Source: an uncultured Pelagibacteraceae bacterium (GTDB taxonomy: Bacteria > Pseudomonadota > Alphaproteobacteria > Pelagibacterales > Pelagibacteraceae). Taken from it: a DNA stretch of 45,647 nucleotides. The notes under the pieces were generated by a model. The model was given only the letters and a program-made list of their open reading frames with translations, did no database searches and was not told the origin of the DNA. The DNA lies in contig CACLQI010000007.1 in the NCBI GenBank assembly GCA_902608975.1, positions 1 through 45,647 of the forward strand, read 5' to 3'. The position numbers were made by a program, and so were the translations under genes. Each line of letters starts with the position of its first letter. Positions within the stretch are counted from its first letter, which is position 1. This document shows positions 8,616-15,268 of this stretch, piece after piece.

Positions 8616-9507
8616 TTTTTTCAATTAAATATTCGAGCAATATATGTGGAAAAGTTAAAGACGCCAAACCAATAAAAATAACTTTGTACACAGCCTGATC
8701 TAATTCATAGTAATTATTTATAAAATATAAAGATATTAAATACATTATTGCTGTAATTAATGTTAAAGGAATAGCTTTTTTCATAAAACTTCTAAAGCCT
8801 CTAAAAATATTATTATCTAGTTCGAGTATTAAAGAAAGAGAATGTCTAATAGAATGAAGGAAACAAAAATAAATTGTGAAAGCTAAAATAGGATTTAAAA
8901 AATAATTAAGAATTAATATTGAAAAACAATCCATTATTAAGATTGATTTTAAATCTAACTCTTTTTTAAATGTTAAGTAAAAGCTTGATAGTAAGCTAGC
9001 AATCAAAAGTAAATATAAAAATTCACTTTCAATTATAAAAAATTCAGAAATATTAAAATTCAAGGATTTAAAAATTTCGATAGTTTTATTTTTATGAAAA
9101 ATTAATGGAGCAGTTATTACTAGGGAACCTTTTAAAAAATATAAAAAATCTTTTTTTAAAGTGTTTTTATAAAATATAAAATCAGTATCCTCTTTTCCAA
9201 AATGATATGATGCAATAATTAAAAAGGTTATAAGTAGGAATTCTGGAAAAAAAAACCAAACTAAAATTATAAATAAACTTATTAAAATATAACCTATATA
9301 AAATAATGAAATCGATTTAATTTTTAAAAATTTAAGTAATTTTTTACCTTTTATATTGTCCAAGGCTCCATGAGATATTCCAATTGTTAATATAAGAAAT
9401 AAGCATAATAAATTTAAATTGTTATTTTTTAAATATTCAATTGCTGAAAAAACTATGCAAAAATTGAAAAATATTAAAGAGTGCTTAAAATTTATTTCAT
9501 TAATCAT
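8605..9507 (-). CDS. blh: Beta-carotene 15,15'-dioxygenase (Brp/Blh family)
   Basis: Membrane dioxygenase that splits beta-carotene into two retinals, the chromophore of proteorhodopsins. The 300-aa protein is almost entirely hydrophobic helices. Putative iron-binding histidines lie in the family motifs GISHGALDN (H46), SYHFGKEDTD (H102), FLHSIRH (H218, H222) and TFPHILLEYL (H288). I chose ATG 9507, which begins one base after the crtY stop; a TTG at 9519 would add four residues. It is last in the crtI-crtB-crtY-blh order known from marine rhodopsin gene clusters. Since blh has no other known role, a rhodopsin elsewhere in the genome is expected. Confidence 0.93.
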   Translation of the reverse strand: MINEINFKHSLIFFNFCIVFSAIEYLKNNNLNLLCLFLILTIGISHGALDNIKGKKLLKFLKIKSISLFYIGYILISLFIILVWFFFPEFLLITFLIIASYHFGKEDTDFIFYKNTLKKDFLYFLKGSLVITAPLIFHKNKTIEIFKSLNFNISEFFIIESEFLYLLLIASLLSSFYLTFKKELDLKSILIMDCFSILILNYFLNPILAFTIYFCFLHSIRHSLSLILELDNNIFRGFRSFMKKAIPLTLITAIMYLISLYFINNYYELDQAVYKVIFIGLASLTFPHILLEYLIEKNER

Positions 9508-9508
9508 T

Positions 9509-10579
9509 TCATTTACCAAATAATGCTTTAATAAAAACTAGCTTAGGCATCTTAAGGATTGTAGAAAAATCTTCAAAAAAATTACTTTTATTTGATAAAA
9601 ATTTTACAATACTATTTGTTGGCCCATTAAACATTTTTAAGAATATATCAGGCATCTTTTCAGGATGCTTTTCTAAAACTTTGAGAAATATTTTGTCTAG
9701 AATTTGGTATTTTTTTTTTATCTCAAAGTTTTTAGCATTTTGAATATTTTCTATGTTCATTCTTATGTTTTTACTATGTTCCTGAATATTAAGAAATGTG
9801 TAACCAGTGCTTAACCTTGTCATGCCACCAGCAGTTCCAATGTTTATTTTATTTTTTTCTTTAATATTTATTGGATAAAAAAGAGGTATCGCACCTTCTT
9901 CTTTATAAACTATCTCATAGTTTTTTATTTTTAAATTATTTTTTATATAATTAGCTATTTGGTTATCATAATCTTTTAGAGAATTATCATTGATTTTTGA
10001 TAACCAAGTAGTCTCAACTAATGCCCTGTTTTTTTCAAAAGGTAATGTATAAAAAAAATGTACACTATTTCTTTGTTCACAATCAAAATCCATCAAATTG
10101 ATTATTTCATTATCAAAAATATTTTCTTTTGTTTTAATTTCAACACCACAAAAATGTTGCCAAAGGTTATTATTCTCTGTTTTTATTGATGGAACACTAT
10201 TAAAAATAAATGAGTTATTTTGGTTTACTTCTTCAATATTTTTAAAAAAATTTATATTTTTGTTTTCTTTTAGTTTATTGTTAATTTTTTTATAAAATAA
10301 TCCACTATCAATACTTTGATAAGGGTAATTATCACATTTTAAGTGTTTAGTTTTAGAGGGTAAATTTATCGAAAAATTCTTCCAACTTCTCTTAACACAA
10401 TCATCAAAGTTGTGGTTTGTAACCTTCCAAAAAGACCAGGTTTTATCTTTTTTATATTCTAATCGTGGCTCAATAATTGCTAAAGTTTTATTTTCTAATT
10501 TTTTATGAATCTCTAATTCGTAAGCTAAAGATAGCCCAGCACATCCACCGCCTATAATTATATAATCAAAATCTTTCAT
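9509..10579 (-). CDS. crtY: Lycopene beta-cyclase
   Basis: FAD-dependent cyclase that forms the two beta-ionone rings of beta-carotene from lycopene. The N-terminal dinucleotide-binding motif is DYIIIGGGCAGLSLAYELE (residues 5-23). Other CrtY signatures are DKTWSFW, the YPYQSIDSGLFYKKI block, ALVETTWLS, EEGAIPLFYP and GTAGGMTRLSTGYTF near the flavin site. Length of 356 aa is slightly short but within the bacterial CrtY range. It overlaps the end of crtB by 14 bp, so translation is probably coupled. Confidence 0.92.
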   Translation of the reverse strand: MKDFDYIIIGGGCAGLSLAYELEIHKKLENKTLAIIEPRLEYKKDKTWSFWKVTNHNFDDCVKRSWKNFSINLPSKTKHLKCDNYPYQSIDSGLFYKKINNKLKENKNINFFKNIEEVNQNNSFIFNSVPSIKTENNNLWQHFCGVEIKTKENIFDNEIINLMDFDCEQRNSVHFFYTLPFEKNRALVETTWLSKINDNSLKDYDNQIANYIKNNLKIKNYEIVYKEEGAIPLFYPINIKEKNKINIGTAGGMTRLSTGYTFLNIQEHSKNIRMNIENIQNAKNFEIKKKYQILDKIFLKVLEKHPEKMPDIFLKMFNGPTNSIVKFLSNKSNFFEDFSTILKMPKLVFIKALFGK

Positions 10580-11417
10580 CTAAATTTATCTCTTCATTAA
10601 TAGTCAGGTGCTCTTTATCTCTAAAACGATAATTAGGTTTAATCAATGAAAGTCTGACCAAGTCAAATATGGATAAGAATGTTTGAATAAGCTTACCTAA
10701 AACCGTGACATATATTTTTCCTGATTTGTTATAACTTTCAATATTCTTTTTTTTAAGAATTTTATGACCAATTTCTCTATAAACTCTTCTAGCAACCAAA
10801 ATTGAAAAACGAAAGCTTAATGGAATTTCTTTTATAGACGCATAGGAACTTTCATAAAATAAATCTGCAAGTTTTATAGTTTTAACAATTGTATCAAAAT
10901 CAGCAGAAATATATGATCTATTATTTTTAGCATCTTCTACAACATCTCTAGATATATTAGTTAGTTGCATAGCAATCCCTAAATCTATAGCAGATTTGAG
11001 CGCTAATTCGTTTTTTACATTTAAAATTTTTGCCATCATTAAACCCACTGTACCTGCAACCCTATAAGAATATATTAATAAGTCTTTTTTTGTATCTATT
11101 TGAATTTTATCTTTTAAATCAGATTCTGCTCCATCGAATAAATCATTAATTATTTTTGTTGAAATTTTATATTTTTCAATGAGTTCCCACATATTTTTAA
11201 TAATAGGATTATCATATTCTTTATTATTAAAACTTTTTTTAAAATTTAGTAGATTATTTTTTTTAATCTCTAAGCTGTTGGTCTCATCAGCGATATTGTC
11301 AACAGTTCTACAAAAATCATATAAAGCAGAGCACTTTATATAAATTTTTTTTGGTAAAAAAAATCCTGCCCAATTAAATGATTTTGCATAAACCGAAAGA
11401 TAACTATAATTAGACAT
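10566..11417 (-). CDS. crtB: Phytoene synthase
   Basis: Condenses two geranylgeranyl diphosphates head-to-head into phytoene, the first committed carotenoid step. Both Asp-rich Mg-diphosphate motifs are clear: RTVDNIADE (D40, D44) and NISRDVVEDAKNNRSY (D158, D162). The N-terminus YLSVYAKSFNWAGFFLP and the ARRVYREIG stretch also fit CrtB rather than squalene synthase-like enzymes. Length is 283 aa. It starts on the last base of the crtI stop. Its substrate would need a GGPP synthase (CrtE), which is not in the window. Confidence 0.95.
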   Translation of the reverse strand: MSNYSYLSVYAKSFNWAGFFLPKKIYIKCSALYDFCRTVDNIADETNSLEIKKNNLLNFKKSFNNKEYDNPIIKNMWELIEKYKISTKIINDLFDGAESDLKDKIQIDTKKDLLIYSYRVAGTVGLMMAKILNVKNELALKSAIDLGIAMQLTNISRDVVEDAKNNRSYISADFDTIVKTIKLADLFYESSYASIKEIPLSFRFSILVARRVYREIGHKILKKKNIESYNKSGKIYVTVLGKLIQTFLSIFDLVRLSLIKPNYRFRDKEHLTINEEINLDERF

Positions 11418-12874
11418 TATATGATTTTATCTAATACTTTTGCAGAAGATAGTACTCCTGGCACACCTGCGCCAGGATGAGTTCCTGCTCCAACAAAATA
11501 TAGACCATCGTAAACCTCTGACTTGTTGTGAAATCTAAAATAAGCTGACTGACTGAATTTGGGTTGAATTGAAAAGCCTGAACCATGCTTAGTATTTAAT
11601 TCTTTTTCAAAGTAATCTGGTGTTAAATAAAAATCTTCTACAATATTTTTCCTAAGATTTGGAAGAAGAGATTTTTCCATTTTATCTATTACTAAATTTT
11701 TAACTTTTTCTCCTTCGATTGACCAGTTTATACCTGACTGATTATTTGGAACTGGTACCAACACATAGAAACAATCATGTCCTTCTGGTGCCATAGATTT
11801 ATCTGTAGCAGAAGGTCTATGAAGATAGTAACTAATATCATCATTTAATTTTTTTTTATCAAAAATATCTTCTAGATGCTCTTTATATTTATTTCCAAAT
11901 TTAATTGTATGATGTTCAACTTCATCATAAACTTTTTTTGTTCCAAAATAATAAACAAATAAACCCATTGAGTAATCCATACGTTTTTTTTTCCAATTAA
12001 AAAATATATTTTTTTTTTTATTAACTAGTAGTTTTTCATAAACACCAGGAGGGTCAGCGTTACAGATAACATTATCAGCTTCTAATTCTTTGTCCTTATT
12101 AATTGTTACGCTTTTAATTTTTTCTTGATTAAAATTAATATTTGTTACCTCTGAACTTTTTAATATTTGAATTTTTTCTTCAAGCATCAATTTCTCTAAA
12201 CCTTTTATAATATTACCAGTTCCCCCTATTGAATAATGAATACCCCATTTTTTCTCTAAATATAGAATTAGCCCATATATTGAAGTAGTAGTAAATGGAT
12301 TACCTCCTACCAGAAGAGGATGCATACTTAGCAAGCGCCTTAACTTTTCATTTTTTATATAAGATGAAACAAGAGAGTAAACTGATTTATAGCTTTTAAG
12401 ATTTATTAAGGCTGGTAGTTGTTTCATCATGAATATAGGTTTATCAAAAGGAACATCAGATAGTTCTAAAAAACCTTTATCGAAAATTTTCTTAGTAAAT
12501 TTAACTAAATTTTCATATCCTTTGACATCCTCTTTATTTATTTTTTTGATTTGATTTTTCATTTCATCTTCATTTCCTGAATAATCAAATTTAACACCAT
12601 CCTCAAAAACAAATCTGTACCAAGTATTAAGTGGAATTATATCAATATAGTCTTTAGGATTTTTGCCAAATAATTCAAATAATTCATTAATTAGATATGG
12701 AGCCGTTATTACTGTGGGACCACCATCAAAGGTAAACCCATTTTTTTTGAATACTCTTGCTCTTCCTCCCAGATCTTTTTGTTTTTCTATCAAAGTAACA
12801 TCATGATTCTTTGATTTAAGCCTTAAAGCCGCAGCAATACCACCAAACCCGGAACCTATAACAATAGACTTCAT
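11417..12874 (-). CDS. crtI: Phytoene desaturase (CrtI type)
   Basis: FAD-dependent desaturase that converts phytoene to lycopene. The N-terminal Rossmann motif is VIGSGFGGIAAALRLKSK (residues 5-22), followed by EKQKDLGGRARVFKKNGFTFDGGP, and the C-terminal flavin-binding block GLYFVGAGTHPGAGVPGV is intact. The 485 aa is typical of bacterial CrtI. It is the first gene of the retinal cassette and starts 39 bp after atpF, the largest gap in the 15-gene minus-strand run; that gap holds a 7-bp inverted repeat (12879-12906). So it may be read through from the ATP synthase genes or have its own weak promoter. Confidence 0.96.
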   Translation of the reverse strand: MKSIVIGSGFGGIAAALRLKSKNHDVTLIEKQKDLGGRARVFKKNGFTFDGGPTVITAPYLINELFELFGKNPKDYIDIIPLNTWYRFVFEDGVKFDYSGNEDEMKNQIKKINKEDVKGYENLVKFTKKIFDKGFLELSDVPFDKPIFMMKQLPALINLKSYKSVYSLVSSYIKNEKLRRLLSMHPLLVGGNPFTTTSIYGLILYLEKKWGIHYSIGGTGNIIKGLEKLMLEEKIQILKSSEVTNINFNQEKIKSVTINKDKELEADNVICNADPPGVYEKLLVNKKKNIFFNWKKKRMDYSMGLFVYYFGTKKVYDEVEHHTIKFGNKYKEHLEDIFDKKKLNDDISYYLHRPSATDKSMAPEGHDCFYVLVPVPNNQSGINWSIEGEKVKNLVIDKMEKSLLPNLRKNIVEDFYLTPDYFEKELNTKHGSGFSIQPKFSQSAYFRFHNKSEVYDGLYFVGAGTHPGAGVPGVLSSAKVLDKII

Positions 12875-12878
12875 TATG

Positions 12879-12906
12879 ACAATTTATATTTTTTTTGAAA
12901 AATTGT
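12879..12906. repeat. Inverted repeat between atpF and crtI
   Basis: The arms ACAATTT (12879-12885) and AAATTGT (12900-12906) are perfectly complementary, with a 14-nt AT-only-rich spacer. This nearly fills the 39-bp gap before the crtI start codon, which is the widest gap in the run. It could be an operator, a weak hairpin that trims read-through from the atp genes, or a chance feature of AT-rich DNA. The stem has one GC pair per arm and no following U-run in the transcribed direction, so a true intrinsic terminator is unlikely. Confidence 0.3.
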
Positions 12907-12913
12907 AAGAGAA

Positions 12914-13411
12914 TTATGAATTGATCTTTTTTAAAACTGCTTTAGTTTCTTCTAAATCTTTACTAAATAGATTATCAAGTTTTGATTTATCAACTGATGT
13001 AGTAATAATTTTTTTAACAGAATCAACTGCAATTCTAATGGAGGTATCTTTAATTTCTTTAATTGCTGCTTCTTTCATCTGTGCAATTTTGCTTTCAGCT
13101 AAGCTTTTCTTAAGTTCTGCAGTTTTATGAAATTTATCATTTATTTCAATAATTAGACTTTCACTTTCTTTTTTAGATTGAGCTAAAATATCTTTACTTT
13201 TGTTTTCAGCGCTATTTAATTTAGATTGCGCATTATCAAGTAAAGTTTTTGCTTCAGATCTTAGTTTTTCACTCTCATCTAGCTCATTTTTTATATCGGA
13301 TATAAGTTTGTTTAAAACCTCATTAATCTTTTGAGGTACTTTTAAATATATTAAAGCACCAATAAAAATTATAAAAGAAATTGCTACCCAAAATGATGCA
13401 TCAATTGCCAT
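12914..13411 (-). CDS. atpF: F0F1 ATP synthase subunit b
   Basis: Peripheral-stalk subunit that anchors F1 to F0. After a short start there is one membrane helix (ASFWVAISFIIFIGALIYLKVP) and a long charged coiled coil to the C-terminus, as expected for subunit b; length 165 aa. I chose ATG 13411, preceded by an AGAGAG-type ribosome site, because MAIDASFWVAISF is the usual alphaproteobacterial beginning; an upstream start at 13450 would add 13 unusual residues. The start overlaps the end of the b' gene by 11 bp. Confidence 0.93.
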   Translation of the reverse strand: MAIDASFWVAISFIIFIGALIYLKVPQKINEVLNKLISDIKNELDESEKLRSEAKTLLDNAQSKLNSAENKSKDILAQSKKESESLIIEINDKFHKTAELKKSLAESKIAQMKEAAIKEIKDTSIRIAVDSVKKIITTSVDKSKLDNLFSKDLEETKAVLKKINS

Positions 13412-13991
13412 GGTATTCTCTCTTATTTCTTTTTGATAAATCTTCAACAATAGCCGATATACTGCTGTTGTTTACCTCAACTCCAATTAATTGTTTTATC
13501 AAGTCATTTGATGTCTCAATTGCAATTTTTGTAATTTTTTCAGGTGAGTTATTTTTAAGATCTTTAATTTCCAATTCAGCTTTATTAATTTCTTCGTTTA
13601 GATCTTTATCTAAACTTTCCTTTTTTTTATTAATATCCTTAAGTATTTTTTCTCTAACTTGGTTATAATAATTTTTTGCTTTAATTTTACTGTCTTGAAT
13701 AATTTTGTCATACGCTTTTATTTTATCTTCACTTTCCTTACGCTGTTTCTCTGCCGCCTCTACATTTTCTAAAATTTGTGATTTTCTTATTTCAAGATTT
13801 GCACTGATTTTTGGAAGTATAAGTTTTGAAAGTACAATATACAAAAATCCAAATGTTACTGTTAACCAAAATATTTGAGAGATCCAAAATTTTGGATTTA
13901 ACTGTGGCATACCTCCACTTTCAGCTGCATAAGTCTCTACAATAAATAGAAAACTTAAAGGTACATGATAAATAAATATTTTTCTTAACAT
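13401..13991 (-). CDS. atpG: F0F1 ATP synthase subunit b'
   Basis: Second, divergent b-type stalk subunit; b and b' form a heterodimer in alphaproteobacteria, cyanobacteria and plastids. The 196-aa protein has a hydrophobic N-terminal segment, then the conserved GGMPQLNPKFWISQIFWL stretch entering the main membrane helix, and then a long coiled coil of about 130 residues. It starts 5 bp after atpE. The first hydrophobic stretch ending in TYAAESGG resembles a signal peptide, as in some other b' proteins. Confidence 0.92.
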   Translation of the reverse strand: MLRKIFIYHVPLSFLFIVETYAAESGGMPQLNPKFWISQIFWLTVTFGFLYIVLSKLILPKISANLEIRKSQILENVEAAEKQRKESEDKIKAYDKIIQDSKIKAKNYYNQVREKILKDINKKKESLDKDLNEEINKAELEIKDLKNNSPEKITKIAIETSNDLIKQLIGVEVNNSSISAIVEDLSKRNKREYHGN

Positions 13992-13996
13992 TAACC

Positions 13997-14224
13997 TTAA
14001 AATGCAAATAAAATAATCAATGCAACAACTAATCCAAATAAGCCTGTAGCTTCTGCTAAAGCAAATCCTAATAATAAATTAGGAAATTGTTTTTGAGCTG
14101 CAGATGGATTTCTCATTGCACCAGAAAGGTAATTTCCAAAAATAATTCCTATCCCAACTCCCGCACCTGCTAGAGCTATTGCTGCTAATCCTGCTCCAAT
14201 CATTTTTGCTGCTTCTAGTTCCAT
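13997..14224 (-). CDS. atpE: F0F1 ATP synthase subunit c
   Basis: Proteolipid that forms the rotating ring of F0. The 75-aa hairpin has the glycine-rich first helix AGAGVGIGIIFGNYLSG, the polar loop RNPSAAQKQ and the second helix with the proton-carrying carboxylate E58 in FALAEATGLFGL. Residues for Na+ coordination are lacking: Ile stands where Na+ rings have Gln (GVGIG), and Ala follows the Glu instead of Ser or Thr, so a proton-type ring is expected. It is preceded by a very strong ribosome-binding site (14230-14236). Confidence 0.97.
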   Translation of the reverse strand: MELEAAKMIGAGLAAIALAGAGVGIGIIFGNYLSGAMRNPSAAQKQFPNLLLGFALAEATGLFGLVVALIILFAF

Positions 14225-14229
14225 TATAT

Positions 14230-14236
14230 CCTCCTT
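14230..14236 (-). promoter_or_regulatory. Strong Shine-Dalgarno site for atpE
   Basis: Read on the minus strand this is AAGGAGG, a seven-base match to the anti-Shine-Dalgarno core, five bases before the atpE ATG at 14224. Most genes in the window have only weak A-rich leaders. A strong site here fits the need for many more c subunits than other F0 subunits from one transcript. Confidence 0.8.
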
Positions 14237-14243
14237 ATGTTAA

Positions 14244-14978
14244 TTAATGGTGTAAATTTAATGCATCATTTAAATAGATGCATGTTAAAATTGCAAAAAC
14301 ATATGCTTGAAGAAAAGCAACTAGTATCTCCAAACCTGTTAAAGCAACCGAAAAACTCAGTGGAAGCCATCCACCAACTATTCCAAGACTTATAACAAAG
14401 CCTCCGAATACTTTCATCATAGTATGACCTGCCATCATATTAGCGAATAGTCTAACAGAAAGACTAATTGGTCTACTTAAATAAGAAATAATTTCAATAA
14501 CAACAATCAATGGAAGCAATACCACTGGCACTCCACTGGGTACAAAAAGCTTGAGGTATCCTAAACCATGCTTAATAAATCCAATAATTGTTACTCCAAT
14601 AAATATAAATGCGGCTAACATGAAAGTTACAATAATATGGCTAGTTACTGTAAATGTATAAGGAATCATGCCAAACATGTTACAGAACAAAACAAACATA
14701 AAAATAGAAAATATAAAAGCAAAATATGGTTTTGCTTTTGAGCCAGCTGTATCACTAATCATCTTGGAAACAAATGTGTAGCTTAATTCTGCCAAAAGTT
14801 GCATCTTATTTGGTATTAGGGAATTTTTTTTTGATCCTAAATTGAATACAAGTAAAATAGCAAAAGAGCTGATAACCATAAATAAACTTGCATTAGTAAA
14901 AGATATATCTATTGCACCTATTTTAATTTCTGGGCCAATTCTATAAACTTCGAATTGGTGCATTGGATTTGTTGCCAT
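14244..14978 (-). CDS. atpB: F0F1 ATP synthase subunit a
   Basis: Stator subunit that provides the two proton half-channels facing the c ring. The 244-aa protein has about six membrane helices. The essential arginine is in PISLSVRLFANMMAGH, and the last helices carry the conserved LEILVAFLQAYVFAILTCIYL. The N-terminus MHQFEVYRIGPEIKIGAIDISFTNAS is typical of alphaproteobacterial AtpB. It starts 9 bp after atpI and precedes atpE by 19 bp, the space that contains the strong atpE ribosome site. Confidence 0.96.
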   Translation of the reverse strand: MATNPMHQFEVYRIGPEIKIGAIDISFTNASLFMVISSFAILLVFNLGSKKNSLIPNKMQLLAELSYTFVSKMISDTAGSKAKPYFAFIFSIFMFVLFCNMFGMIPYTFTVTSHIIVTFMLAAFIFIGVTIIGFIKHGLGYLKLFVPSGVPVVLLPLIVVIEIISYLSRPISLSVRLFANMMAGHTMMKVFGGFVISLGIVGGWLPLSFSVALTGLEILVAFLQAYVFAILTCIYLNDALNLHH

Positions 14979-14987
14979 TTTTTTATT

Positions 14988-15263
14988 CTATTTTTGCATG
15001 TTTTTCGCAGATTTGATCACATTCATAATACCAGCTACCACTCCCACGAAAAAAAAAATTAATATTAACCAAGGTTTAGTACCAAAGGTTTTATCTAAAA
15101 TAAACCCAATAATTGTCCCAACGACTACAGCCGACACTAATTCAGTGCTCATTTTGAATGCAGTTCCAATGGAAGAAGAGGGTTTTTTATTATTAGATAA
15201 ATTTTTCTTTGAAATTTTGTTTTTTGCAATCTCTAAGCGAGTTTTAAAAGTTTGTTTTGGCAT
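14988..15263 (-). CDS. atpI: ATP synthase protein I (AtpI/AtpZ-like)
   Basis: Small accessory protein thought to help c-ring assembly or Mg2+ handling. The 91-aa protein has a basic N-terminus of about 35 residues and two membrane helices: FKMSTELVSAVVVGTIIGFILDK and PWLILIFFFVGVVAGIMNV. The wording STELVSAVVVG...GFILDKTFGTKPW is characteristic of alphaproteobacterial AtpI. It sits 5 bp after smc and 9 bp before atpB. Confidence 0.87.
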   Translation of the reverse strand: MPKQTFKTRLEIAKNKISKKNLSNNKKPSSSIGTAFKMSTELVSAVVVGTIIGFILDKTFGTKPWLILIFFFVGVVAGIMNVIKSAKNMQK

Positions 15264-15268
15264 AGAAT

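Noticed and set aside
8605-9507. Possibility that this polytopic protein is a rhodopsin
   Set aside because: There is no helix with the retinal Schiff-base lysine motif, whereas all Brp/Blh histidine motifs are present.
13997-14224. Sodium-type ATP synthase c ring
   Set aside because: The Gln and Ser/Thr sodium ligands are replaced by Ile and Ala; only the proton-carrying Glu remains.
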